This document shows positions 9,193-17,727 of a stretch of DNA of 64,000 nt, in pieces. The notes beneath the pieces were generated by a model that made no database searches, had not been told where the DNA came from, and saw nothing but the letters and a program-made list of their open reading frames with translations. The translations under genes were made by a program, and so were the position numbers. Where the stretch lies: positions 186,001 to 250,000 of the forward strand of contig NZ_KE383919.1 of assembly GCF_000422785.1 (NCBI RefSeq), given 5' to 3'. Positions within the stretch are counted from its first letter, which is position 1. Each line of letters starts with the position of its first letter. Source of the stretch: Pseudovibrio exalbescens DSM 16456 (GTDB lineage: Bacteria; Pseudomonadota; Alphaproteobacteria; Rhizobiales; Stappiaceae).

Positions 9193-10662
9193 TTACCTCA
9201 CCGTGGCCAAAAGCTCTTTAAACATGTCGTCAATGGTGCCGAGTAGCGATGCAGAGGCGGAATAGGCATTTTCCAGCGTCAGCATGCGCTGCATCTCCAC
9301 ATCGAGATTGACGCCCGTCTTGTTGGATAGCGTATCAACGGAAGACGTGAACGCTGCCGAATCCACCATGGCTACATCTGTAGATCGCTGGCGTTCTGCC
9401 GAGTACCAGCTGGTCGAGTTGGTGGAGAACGTCATCAGACTGGACGTCGGATTGACACCAGAGGCTGGATCAAACGTACGATCTGCATTCATCAGATCGA
9501 TGGATTGGTTCAACCGTTCGGCAAAACCGTCCGTGCCTGCAGCGTTGTAAACATAAGCAGCACCGTTGACCCCGCCGTTGCGGAACAATTCCAGATTACC
9601 ACCCTGCCCCGGATCAACCGCGGCATTGACCTTGATCTTAGATGCGAGCCCCGGAATATCCGCAGCAGTTGGCATACCCGGACCACCGGACCAATCAAAC
9701 AGGCCGGTCAAGTCTGGTCCACCGCCGCCGCTCTGATCCACTTCCTTGAAGATGTCGATCAGCGCACTGGCCGTTTCGTCCAACTGGGTTTGAAGTGTTA
9801 CTGCCGTCTCATCGCGGATCTGGGCATGTCCGGCCAAGGCACCGCCAGAGACCGGCTTTGTGGCACCTGGGCCTACCACTGACACTCCATCCACAACCAC
9901 CTGACCCCCAACCGTGTTGGCGTCAAAGGCCGCAGTGGGCGTGAAGCTGACATCGCGAGCGGACGTTTCAAACAGGGTAACACCGCTATCGGTGTAGATA
10001 GCCAGATCGTTGTTGTCGCGATAGACAACTTCAATTCCGATTTCCTGCGACAAGGCCAGCAACTGTTGATCGCGTTTATCCAACAGCGCGTTGACGTCCT
10101 TGTTGCCGGCTGTGCCAGCAACAATGTCCTCGTTCAAGCTCTCCAGATCCGAAAGGATACTGTTGATCTTGTCAACCGAGGTGGCCATCGCAGCATCTGA
10201 ATCAGTCCGCAGCTTTTGAACCCGCGACGCACCGTTGTGCAGGTCTGTCACCAAGGCATTGCTGCTATTGATGACAGTCTGACCCAACACAAGATTGGTC
10301 GGATCATTGGCATAGGCGCGCAGATCGGATTCAAGCTTGCCCAACCCCGACGACAATCCACCTGAGAACGGATCGCTGTCCGTGGCACCCAAGCGGTCGA
10401 GAAGGCTGGCATAGGTCTCCGACGCTGTTGCAGTGCTGCCATTCGCGATGACGGTTTCCAAACCGGCCCGGTCCGCCGCCCGCTGGGCATTGGACACGTA
10501 TATGCCAGTGCTTGTTCCGGCATATACGGTGGTTACAACCGCTGACTGGCGGCTGTAACCCCGGTTGTTAACCTGGGAAATGTTCTGAGAATTGATCGCA
10601 AGCTCAGCAGATCGCGCCTGAATGGACGCCTGAGCTGTCAGCAGTGCTGATGACAGAGACAT
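9193..10662 (-). CDS. flgK: Hook-associated protein FlgK
   Basis: A 489-residue protein with both ends conserved: an N-terminal LLTAQASIQARSAELAINSQNISQVNNRGYSRQ block, the rod/hook-family signature, and a C-terminal NLDVEMQRMLTLENAYSAS block. FlgK is the first junction protein on the hook tip. It lies between flgE (14 bases upstream) and flgL, in the standard order. The variable middle is rich in Gly, Ser and Asp, as usual for surface-exposed domains. Confidence 0.96.
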   Translation of the reverse strand: MSLSSALLTAQASIQARSAELAINSQNISQVNNRGYSRQSAVVTTVYAGTSTGIYVSNAQRAADRAGLETVIANGSTATASETYASLLDRLGATDSDPFSGGLSSGLGKLESDLRAYANDPTNLVLGQTVINSSNALVTDLHNGASRVQKLRTDSDAAMATSVDKINSILSDLESLNEDIVAGTAGNKDVNALLDKRDQQLLALSQEIGIEVVYRDNNDLAIYTDSGVTLFETSARDVSFTPTAAFDANTVGGQVVVDGVSVVGPGATKPVSGGALAGHAQIRDETAVTLQTQLDETASALIDIFKEVDQSGGGGPDLTGLFDWSGGPGMPTAADIPGLASKIKVNAAVDPGQGGNLELFRNGGVNGAAYVYNAAGTDGFAERLNQSIDLMNADRTFDPASGVNPTSSLMTFSTNSTSWYSAERQRSTDVAMVDSAAFTSSVDTLSNKTGVNLDVEMQRMLTLENAYSASASLLGTIDDMFKELLATVR

Positions 10663-10676
10663 AGCCTAACCACCCC

Positions 10677-11888
10677 TTAGCGCAGATTGACGAGTTCCTG
10701 AAGGATCTCGGAACTGGTGGTAAACACCTTGGAGTTTGCGCTATAGGACCGCTGCGACTGGATCATCTCCGTCAATTCGGTAGCCAGGTCCACGTTGGAC
10801 CCCTCAAGCGCGCCTGACAGCATGTCACCCAGTCCGGCTTCGCCAGGCAGGCCAATGCGCAACTCACCAGAAGCGTTGGTTACCGAGTACACGTTCCCGC
10901 TCTGGGCCGTCAGATTGTCCGGGCTTGGCACATCACCCACTGGGATCTTGTAGATGGCGATTTCATCGCCGTTTCCGAAGATCGCATTCAAGGTGCCATC
11001 CTGATCGATGCGGATGGATTCTACCGATGATGGGGCGTTACCATTCACATCAACATCAAGAACCGAAAAGTCCCCAGCCAGATGCTTGCTGCCACCCGCA
11101 TCCATTGCGATGGTCTGCATCGGCGCGGCAGGATCCGGACCCGTGATCTCAATGTCGAAATTGCCACCGGCAGTGACGGACCCCGTTGCCGGATCAAAAT
11201 CCAGCGTCGCCGTCGCGGGGTTCAACGTTGCGGTGTAAGCAGGATCGCTCGACGTCGCCGTCACTTCCCACTGGTTTACACCTGTCTTGGTATAGGCGAA
11301 ATCAACCTTCACCTCGTTACCGTTGTAATCGTAGACCACCATGGAGGTGGATTCCGTGTCGCCCACGGCAGCACCAAACGGCAAAGTGGCATTCAGCTTG
11401 CCGCTATCGGAAGGAACCGCCTGCATCTCCATATTCGAGACATTGACCGTTTCAAGACCAGCGGTGCTGTTGGCGGCGCTGTTGATATTGCCCGCGGCGT
11501 CGATCGGGTACCCCTGCAGATAGTAACCTGCCGTATTCACCAGATCACCGCTGTTGTCGATGACAAATGCACCGGCGCGCGTCAGATACGGTGTACCCGA
11601 GGCATCGTTGACTATGAAGAAGCCATTGCCACGCACAGCAAGATCGGTCCCGCTTGTCGTGAAATTATAACCGCCTTCTTGGGAAATGGACTGCACGACT
11701 GATGTGCGCACGGAGCCTGAGTTGTGGCCCGAACCGCCGGACCCGACAACCATGGACGAGAATTGGGTTTCAACACCCTTGTAGCCCACCGTGTTCACGT
11801 TCGCCACGTTGTCAGCAACAGTGGAAAGCTTGTTCGCCTGAGCGTTCATCCCAGACACACTGGTGTTCATGATACCGTAGATACTCAT
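10677..11888 (-). CDS. flgE: Flagellar hook protein FlgE
   Basis: A 403-residue protein. It starts MSIYGIMNTSVSGMNAQ, has the rod/hook signature VADNVANVNTVGYKG, an inner domain with YLTRAGAF, and the C-terminal TELTEMIQSQRSYSANSK block shared by FlgE, FlgF and FlgG. The hook is the flexible joint polymerised outside the outer membrane. It is the first gene of the operon that runs to fliR and beyond. A TCAG-N7-CAAG box lies 58-75 bases upstream of the ATG. Confidence 0.97.
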   Translation of the reverse strand: MSIYGIMNTSVSGMNAQANKLSTVADNVANVNTVGYKGVETQFSSMVVGSGGSGHNSGSVRTSVVQSISQEGGYNFTTSGTDLAVRGNGFFIVNDASGTPYLTRAGAFVIDNSGDLVNTAGYYLQGYPIDAAGNINSAANSTAGLETVNVSNMEMQAVPSDSGKLNATLPFGAAVGDTESTSMVVYDYNGNEVKVDFAYTKTGVNQWEVTATSSDPAYTATLNPATATLDFDPATGSVTAGGNFDIEITGPDPAAPMQTIAMDAGGSKHLAGDFSVLDVDVNGNAPSSVESIRIDQDGTLNAIFGNGDEIAIYKIPVGDVPSPDNLTAQSGNVYSVTNASGELRIGLPGEAGLGDMLSGALEGSNVDLATELTEMIQSQRSYSANSKVFTTSSEILQELVNLR

Positions 11889-11945
11889 CGATCTAATGCT
11901 CCTAAGATCGCAGGGACCCTTGATGTGTCCTCAGTTAACCGTTGT

Positions 11946-11963
11946 AAACTTGCCCGAGCCTGA
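11946..11963 (-). promoter_or_regulatory. Shared flagellar box upstream of flgE
   Basis: On the minus strand this reads TCAGGCT CGGG CAAGTTT, two related 7-base units in direct repeat with an 11-base period. The same pattern lies before flgB, the fliF unit, motA and the DUF1217 gene. The layout fits an OmpR-type activator; FtcR is the obvious candidate in this window. Function is inferred. Confidence 0.6.
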
Positions 11964-12001
11964 CTGAGTTTTCTCATTCAGAACGGGTAGTTGCGCCGTT
12001 T

Positions 12002-12580
12002 TCATCGACAAAACTGACGGGCATTCGACGTCCATTTGCCGAAGCCGCTGGCCACCATGTTGGCGATGACGCGGCAGATGTATCTTTTTTGTGCAGGGTC
12101 GTTATTTGGACCGGCGTGATAACGCGCTACAGCCATGGTCCATGTTCCTTCCCTGCGCTTGAGTTCGCTCAGAAAACGAGCCGCATAGGTCACGTTTTCC
12201 CGAGGGACCAACATGCTCTTCAGCGAAGGAAATTCCTGCGCGTGATAGAAAACGTTGATCTGCATGCACCCCACATCTATTAGCTTCTTGCCGCGGGCCT
12301 GTGCCCGGCGGATTGCGCGCACTGCATCAGCAGCACTTGGGGCAAAGTGAGAGGCCCCCTCGATATTGAGCGCATAGGGGTGCAGTGACCCTTTGCGCCC
12401 GGTTTCGGTAAGTCCCACGGAATAAAGAATACCGAGGGGCACGTTGTAGAGAGCGGCGGCACGTTCCAACTCACGTTCACACAACCGGATTCCGGTTTTG
12501 GAAGCCGTGGTCGCCAACGCTCCGGTGTCAGAGGTAAATACCGTCGCGCAAATCAGCAGCGTCGACGCCAGAACGCGCAT
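12002..12580 (-). CDS. Flagellum-associated lytic transglycosylase (SltF-like)
   Basis: About 192 residues with a cleavable N-terminal signal sequence (RVLASTLLICATVF) and an SLT domain. The catalytic Glu sits in VGLTETGRKG, and VGCMQINV is the conserved second motif. It cuts peptidoglycan so the rod can pass. The rod-binding FlgJ of this organism (2595-3092) lacks a hydrolase half, so this enzyme probably supplies that activity, as SltF does in Rhodobacter sphaeroides. I chose the ATG at 12580, with AGGAGG about 11 bases upstream, because a longer frame has no signal peptide at its start. The chosen start overlaps the end of fliK by 53 bases. Confidence 0.85.
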   Translation of the reverse strand: MRVLASTLLICATVFTSDTGALATTASKTGIRLCERELERAAALYNVPLGILYSVGLTETGRKGSLHPYALNIEGASHFAPSAADAVRAIRRAQARGKKLIDVGCMQINVFYHAQEFPSLKSMLVPRENVTYAARFLSELKRREGTWTMAVARYHAGPNNDPAQKRYICRVIANMVASGFGKWTSNARQFCR

Positions 12581-13982
12581 CACGTCCTCTGCCCTCCTGA
12601 AAAGCTTTCTCACGACCGTTTTGATTGGGATGCCCGTCCCCGCCTCGCGCGTCACCGCCTTGGCGACCATCACCTGATCCGGCTCGATCGCCCATGCCTC
12701 TGTCGCCCTGACCGGACAAATGCTGCCGCACTTGATCAGACACGTCGTTGCGAACATTGATCGTCAGGTTTCCGGAATCCGTCCGATAACCGGCATCGCG
12801 CAGCACCTTGGTCAACGCCAGACTATCCCGTTGCAACTGCTCGGCCGCTTCCTTGGAGCTTGCGGTCATCGTAATTTCCAAGGCATCACCTGAAAGCTGC
12901 ATGGAGACCCGTACGGTGCCAAGATTTTCTGGTCGCAGCTGTATTTCCAGTGTCTTTACGGGTGTCGCAGACTTGCTGTTCTGCGCCGCCTGAGACAGCT
13001 CACGAACCAGCTTGGCCGGATCGTTCAAACCACCATCTGCACGCATTACACCTTCCGCCACCTGACGAGATGGCCCCTTCAGATCACTCGTCGGCATGAA
13101 ATGGGTCTCAGCCTTGAGAACCTTCACGTCCTTGGCCTCCGGCGACACCTCCGCTTCTCCGACAGAAGGCTTGGTGCCCGCATTCGGATCAACCCGCATC
13201 TCTTCCGCCGTGTTGGACGGCATCACCTTGCCTTGGCCCGCCGCGACTTGATCCGCTACCGGCTTAGCCACACCCTCACCAGGTATCGGGGTCGCCTTTC
13301 CAAGTTTAGAACCTTCTCCAGCAGCGGTTGCGGTTTGCAGGTCAACGGTTTTTCCCGTTTCCATTGTCTGCCCAGAAGCACGGGGCAAGGTCGCGCCCAC
13401 CACGGCACCAGCTTGCCCTTGCATCTGCCCCTGGTTGGCTTGCGCGGCGTTGAGTGCCACAACAAGTCCAGCGGCAGTTTGCGCTGCGGTCGCCTGCGCC
13501 GATCCGGTTTGATTTGCTGCGCTCACGTCTGTGCTTTCGGCAGCCTCAGACGCGTCCCCACCGGTCTCATCACCAGCGAGTGCGAGCAAACGTTTCAAGG
13601 CTTTTTCAGCACCGGGCTCCAGCTCTTCGCCAGCAGCCAATTTAGACAGCAAGACTTCCGGCGCATTTTCCGGGTTTTTCACGGCCTTGGCCGCGGTTTT
13701 ACCTTCCGGATTTTGCTCAAGAAGCTGCTTGAGCGCCGTTTGCATTTCCTCGCTCGTCGGCAAGCCTTGTGCAGCGCCCCCCTTTTCGTTGGCCGCTAGC
13801 GCGTTTTGCCCGCCATCGCGACCGGGCAAGGCGTGCTCCTTGCCCTTCCCGCCGAGCTTTTCGAACAGAGCAGTGAACTCTCCACTGCGCGCCTGTGTTT
13901 CGGCTGCGTCACCCGATCCGCCTTTCGGCGTCTTGGCTCCCCCGCTCATGCCGGGGGTCATCAGGACTGGTGCGTTACTCAA
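12528..13982 (-). CDS. fliK: Hook-length control protein FliK
   Basis: A 484-residue protein. The first 330 residues are low-complexity, rich in Ala, Gly, Glu and Gln, as in the ruler part of FliK. The C-terminal hook-length domain is clear: LEIQLRPENLGTVRV, then LEITMTASSKEAAEQL and LRDAGY. FliK switches export from hook to filament subunits; the rhizobial protein was once named MotD. The start is a TTG whose first bases overlap the motC stop, with AAGGA about 10 bases upstream. The next ATG (13961) has no ribosome site. The end has a Gly-, Arg- and Asp-rich tail. Confidence 0.92.
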   Translation of the reverse strand: MSNAPVLMTPGMSGGAKTPKGGSGDAAETQARSGEFTALFEKLGGKGKEHALPGRDGGQNALAANEKGGAAQGLPTSEEMQTALKQLLEQNPEGKTAAKAVKNPENAPEVLLSKLAAGEELEPGAEKALKRLLALAGDETGGDASEAAESTDVSAANQTGSAQATAAQTAAGLVVALNAAQANQGQMQGQAGAVVGATLPRASGQTMETGKTVDLQTATAAGEGSKLGKATPIPGEGVAKPVADQVAAGQGKVMPSNTAEEMRVDPNAGTKPSVGEAEVSPEAKDVKVLKAETHFMPTSDLKGPSRQVAEGVMRADGGLNDPAKLVRELSQAAQNSKSATPVKTLEIQLRPENLGTVRVSMQLSGDALEITMTASSKEAAEQLQRDSLALTKVLRDAGYRTDSGNLTINVRNDVSDQVRQHLSGQGDRGMGDRAGSGDGRQGGDARGGDGHPNQNGREKAFQEGRGRDARSGVDAADLRDGIYL

Positions 13983-15187
13983 AATTCTGCGTCCTTCAAA
14001 ACAGCATTCGCTTGCGCGAGACTCTCATGAACTTCGGCCAACACCTCAGTGTTGACACCATACTTCTTCAATTCATTGGGCGGCAGATGGGGCGCAAAAA
14101 TAGATGCTTCGGTGATCTTGGGAGATGGCCATGCGCGAACGGAGTTGGCCACCCGGGCAACGGCGTCAGTAAGCACCTTGTTCTCTGGGGACAGCGACGC
14201 GTACTCGATCTTGCCGATCCCTCGAAGTGCCTCCAGCCAATCCTCTGACGACGCCTTTGCCGCAGCCACATAAAGCATCGCGTTGCGGCGCTCTTCCGGC
14301 TCAAGCTTGTCCATTTCCAAAATCATGTGCCCCGCCTTGCGGGCAAACTGCATGTTGCCGCTCACCAGCGACGCCCGTGACAAGGTCAACAACACCTGCA
14401 ACCGCGATTTTTCATCAAAATCAGCGATCAGTTGGAACACCTTGTCCCAATCCGTCTCGCGTTGCAGATAGCTTGACGTGCTCATGGTTTCCGCCATGGT
14501 CTTGCGGAAATCATCGGCAAAGATCGACTTGGGATATTGAAACAAGTAGCGCTGCGCCAAGCGCTCGAACTTGTCATGCTGACCGATGCGCGCAACAAGC
14601 GGCACCTGACGACGCAACGCGCTTTCCTCGACCAAGGTACCGGGCATGAGCAGCCGGGCCAGATCGAAGCGTTTGTTTGCCTTGGCTGGCTGGTCCTGAC
14701 TGAGAAGAATACCTTGGGCCAAGGCCACCTGACCTGAAAGGCCTGAAGGAAGGTCATGAACATCAACCTTTAAAAGCAGGTTTTTAGCAGCGGTCCGGTT
14801 CCCTTGCGAGTAGGCCATTGCGCCCGCAAACAGATTGGAGTCGGTGTTGAACGTAATGCCGCGCGAGGCCAACTCCTGAAATACCGATCCGGAGCCGCCG
14901 CTGAGCATAAACGCAACCGCTGCATTGGCCTGTTTGCGCTTTTCCCAAATCTGGGGATCGACCGACAGGAAGCGGCGGCCCAACACCAACAGTGAGGGTT
15001 GCAGCAAATCGTAGGCTTCCCGGTTGCCCTTGATGATTTCATCCTGGAGGATCTGCATCTCCAGAACCATCAGATCCGGATTGGCAGACACCGAGACCTG
15101 TGCTGTTGCCGGCCTGACCGCCACAGTACCCGTTGCGCCGAGTGCAATGGCTAGGCAGGCGGCTCTGATGGAATGACGCAACCTCAT
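13979..15187 (-). CDS. motC: Periplasmic motility protein MotC
   Basis: About 402 residues with a signal peptide (RAACLAIALGATG then an ATA-Q cleavage region) and a largely helical mature part. The block LMVLEMQILQDEIIKGN is typical of rhizobial MotC, a periplasmic protein that works with MotB to set flagellar speed. I chose the ATG at 15187, which has GGAGG 9 bases upstream, rather than one seven codons earlier that lacks a site. The gene lies between motB and fliK, as in Sinorhizobium. The likely chaperone partner MotE is encoded at 22665-23192. Confidence 0.9.
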   Translation of the reverse strand: MRLRHSIRAACLAIALGATGTVAVRPATAQVSVSANPDLMVLEMQILQDEIIKGNREAYDLLQPSLLVLGRRFLSVDPQIWEKRKQANAAVAFMLSGGSGSVFQELASRGITFNTDSNLFAGAMAYSQGNRTAAKNLLLKVDVHDLPSGLSGQVALAQGILLSQDQPAKANKRFDLARLLMPGTLVEESALRRQVPLVARIGQHDKFERLAQRYLFQYPKSIFADDFRKTMAETMSTSSYLQRETDWDKVFQLIADFDEKSRLQVLLTLSRASLVSGNMQFARKAGHMILEMDKLEPEERRNAMLYVAAAKASSEDWLEALRGIGKIEYASLSPENKVLTDAVARVANSVRAWPSPKITEASIFAPHLPPNELKKYGVNTEVLAEVHESLAQANAVLKDAEF

Positions 15188-15191
15188 GCTC

Positions 15192-17087
15192 TCAGACCTC
15201 CGGGTCATTCAACAGCATGATTTCAATGCGACGGTTCTGTGGTGCCAGCGTATCGCTTGGCACCTTGGGGCGCTTGTCCGCAAACCCTTCGATGCCTACG
15301 AACCGTTCTTCATCAAGGCCGCCTCGCCGTAGCATGTAGTAGGCCATGTGAGCGCGCGACGTTGAGAGGCGCCAGTTGTTGTAGTTGCCAGAGCGGAACG
15401 GGCGGCTGTCAGTATGCCCGCGTATAACGATCTTGCCGTTTTCCTGCTTGAGCACTTCGGCAATGCGCTCCATGGCTTTGACCACCTGGGGCTTTGGTTC
15501 AGCCGATCCAACCTCAAACATGCCGAACTGATCGTTGTCCATTACCTGAATGAGCACGCCCTCGGCATTGTGGGAGAACTCGACGCTGGCACCAGATGCC
15601 ACACCGCTCAGAGCATTACCCACGCGACTGCGAATTTCCGCAAGGCGCGCCTCAGCCGCCGGCTTTTGTGCAGGCACCGCCGGTTTGGTTTCACCAATCC
15701 CCTGTTCAGACTTGTCTGAGTTCGCCATCAACATCGTGTTGGTTTCGCCATCAAGCTCACGGTCAGAGGTGCCATCTTCGCTTTGAGACGACGTTCCGTT
15801 TTCCTTCAAGTCGGAAGTGCCAGAGAATGGCTGTCCGGAACCACCATCTTCGGTCTGATCAGAACTTCCATCTGCTGTTTGATCGGAGGTGCCGTCTTCC
15901 TTTTGCGAAGTCGCCCCCTCAAAAGGCTGATCCGAGGTTCCGTTCTCCGCCAGTTCCGTCCCATCGTTGCCCGAACCATCCGAATCCGGGCGCTGAGACG
16001 CGAGAACTTCTGCAATCTCGGCAAACTCGGCTTCTCCTGCAGCCGCCTCGTCCTGCGCAGCTTGCCCCAGCACAATTACAGAGCTTTCTGTAGCACCGCC
16101 GTTTTCGGCTTCCTCACGCTTGACTAGCCCCACTTGCGTGCCTTGCTCCTTGCCAGCGATGTCAGATCCAGCTTCAGGGCGATAAACAATGGCAGATCCG
16201 CTTTTCAAGGCCTCTTCCTGACCTTCCATTTCCGGATCCTTGATCCCGGCGCGGGCCAGATCTTTAGCGTCTTCAAGAACACGGATCTGTTCCGGGCTCA
16301 ATGCAGTCACATCCAGCCCATTTTCGACTTCCGTCACGATTGGAACCCGGGCGAGCAATGGAGAGTTGCCTGGCAATTCTTCGCTCTGCCAACCGGATGG
16401 ATCAAAGGGATCGCGAAAACTGGAGCCCTCTGCAAGACCCTGCCCTTCGGGGTCCCGGTTCGGACGGGCAAACAACACAGGCGTCTTGGCGCGTTGCATG
16501 GCACCAGGGCCGCCCTGCCCAGCAGTGCCGTCCGTTTCAACCAACGCTTCGGCTTCAACGGCCAGCGCGGCAAGAACGGCATAGGGATTGTCAAAAAGTT
16601 CCTGTTCCGTGTAGCTGCCGGCCTTGCCGCCTCGAGGGCTTTTCACACGACTGGCATCACCGGGAACCTTCTCAGAAGAACGTCCCGCGCCGTTGGCGTC
16701 TTCTGTCTCCGACTCGGTGATCGGCTCCGGTTCATCCAGCCCCCCACCGGTTGCCGGGCCATTCAGCTCCGTTCCACCGAGACCGGCGTTCTTGCCGTCC
16801 TCGATGCCTTCATTGCCTTCAGCGGGCGGATTGGGGTCTTCCGGGTCCCGCAACCCTTTCGGTTGCGAGGCTGTATCAACGATCTTCATGGGGTTGAAGT
16901 AGGCAACGACACCGGCGCGGGTAGCGCTATCGGAAGCGTTGACCAGCCACATCACGAGGAAAAAGGCCATCATGGCGGTCGTGAAGTCGGCATAAGCGAT
17001 CTTCCACACGCCAGACTTCCCGCCTTGATCAAGATCGTCATTCCGGCGCCGGACAATGATCAGCTCAGACTGCTCTTTTTCAGCCAT
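15192..17087 (-). CDS. motB: Stator protein MotB with an extended linker
   Basis: A 631-residue MotB, much longer than the roughly 300 of enterobacteria. Residues 27-50 form the membrane helix, with the proton-binding Asp at position 34 in KIAYADFTTAMMAF. The C-terminal 140 residues are an OmpA-like peptidoglycan-binding domain (IVIRGHTDSRPF, NWRLSTSRA, APQNRRIEI). Between them lies an acidic, Gly- and Ser-rich linker of more than 400 residues that contains eight tandem 8-residue repeats (15747-15938). Rhizobial MotB proteins also have long linkers. It precedes motC by 4 bases, while motA is about 15 kb away. Confidence 0.95.
   Translation of the reverse strand: MAEKEQSELIIVRRRNDDLDQGGKSGVWKIAYADFTTAMMAFFLVMWLVNASDSATRAGVVAYFNPMKIVDTASQPKGLRDPEDPNPPAEGNEGIEDGKNAGLGGTELNGPATGGGLDEPEPITESETEDANGAGRSSEKVPGDASRVKSPRGGKAGSYTEQELFDNPYAVLAALAVEAEALVETDGTAGQGGPGAMQRAKTPVLFARPNRDPEGQGLAEGSSFRDPFDPSGWQSEELPGNSPLLARVPIVTEVENGLDVTALSPEQIRVLEDAKDLARAGIKDPEMEGQEEALKSGSAIVYRPEAGSDIAGKEQGTQVGLVKREEAENGGATESSVIVLGQAAQDEAAAGEAEFAEIAEVLASQRPDSDGSGNDGTELAENGTSDQPFEGATSQKEDGTSDQTADGSSDQTEDGGSGQPFSGTSDLKENGTSSQSEDGTSDRELDGETNTMLMANSDKSEQGIGETKPAVPAQKPAAEARLAEIRSRVGNALSGVASGASVEFSHNAEGVLIQVMDNDQFGMFEVGSAEPKPQVVKAMERIAEVLKQENGKIVIRGHTDSRPFRSGNYNNWRLSTSRAHMAYYMLRRGGLDEERFVGIEGFADKRPKVPSDTLAPQNRRIEIMLLNDPEV
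15747..15938 (-). repeat. Eight tandem 24-bp units coding octapeptides in the MotB linker
   Basis: In protein order the units are TSDQPFEG, ATSQKEDG, TSDQTADG, SSDQTEDG, GSGQPFSG, TSDLKENG, TSSQSEDG and TSDRELDG. The consensus is about TSDQxEDG. They are in frame with no gap, and the DNA copies have diverged, so the array looks maintained at the protein level. Confidence 0.85.
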
Positions 17088-17088
17088 T

Positions 17089-17727
17089 TCACCCCTTGCC
17101 TTCTTCTTTTGCGTGAAGTTCTGAAATCCACTCCGAAAGACCGGAGGACAGCGTCATTTCACCCACGCGCACCTCCAGATCTCCGCCTTCTGTCTCTGTG
17201 TAATTCATCAAGTGAAACAGATCGCCGGAAGTTCGCTCGAAGAGGTCATGCAGATCCTTTGGTCCCTTGACCTCAATCACCGCCTCACGATTGTCGGAGA
17301 GGTGACGACGAAGGACCTGTGAGAGCGTGGAAATGGCTTTTTCTCGCGCCTGATCGTGCAGGAACGGAATCAGGATTTCCGCAACAGCTGCAGACACCTT
17401 TTCTTCAAGTCCAGCCAGCGCCTGCTTCACTTGTTCTTCAAGGATGCGGCCCTGTTCTTCCTTCCAGGCTTTTTGGGTCGTGACGAACTTCTCATCGAGT
17501 TCCTTTTTCATTTCCTCGATGCGGGCATCACACTCAGCCTGTTTGGACTCCTCACCTTCCGAAAAGCCGTTCTCGTACGCTTCAAAAACACGGCCGACCC
17601 AGTCGCCGCCCTCGCCGTACGCCTTGGGCAGGATGGCGACAACATCGTTCAGTTCGAGCGGATCATGTGACCCTCTCTCGGTCGCATCCGTAAAGTCGGC
17701 GAGAGTATCTGCCAGCGCCTTTGTCAT
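17089..17727 (-). CDS. fliH: FliH-like regulator of the export ATPase
   Basis: A 212-residue acidic protein. The middle (residues about 50-120) is a charged coiled coil with CDARIEEMKKELDEKF, and the C-terminal 60 residues form a small domain with EVRVGEMTLSSGLSEWI, similar to the end of FliH/HrpE stator proteins. FliH holds FliI at the base of the motor. The gene overlaps fliF by 4 bases (ATGA) and is followed after 1 base by motB. FliH is poorly conserved, and the position after fliF is the strongest support. Confidence 0.8.
   Translation of the reverse strand: MTKALADTLADFTDATERGSHDPLELNDVVAILPKAYGEGGDWVGRVFEAYENGFSEGEESKQAECDARIEEMKKELDEKFVTTQKAWKEEQGRILEEQVKQALAGLEEKVSAAVAEILIPFLHDQAREKAISTLSQVLRRHLSDNREAVIEVKGPKDLHDLFERTSGDLFHLMNYTETEGGDLEVRVGEMTLSSGLSEWISELHAKEEGKG

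Noticed and set aside
12581-12757. A longer start for the lytic transglycosylase
   Set aside because: The extra 59 residues are a shadow of fliK and would bury the signal peptide; the ATG at 12580 has a good ribosome site.
12528-13982. Possible frameshift or fused gene in the low-complexity part of fliK
   Set aside because: The frame is open throughout and ends in an intact hook-length domain; low complexity is normal for FliK.
16134-17270. A 378-codon plus-strand frame opposite motB
   Set aside because: It is antisense to MotB, whose membrane helix and OmpA domain are clear, and has no ribosome site or motif.
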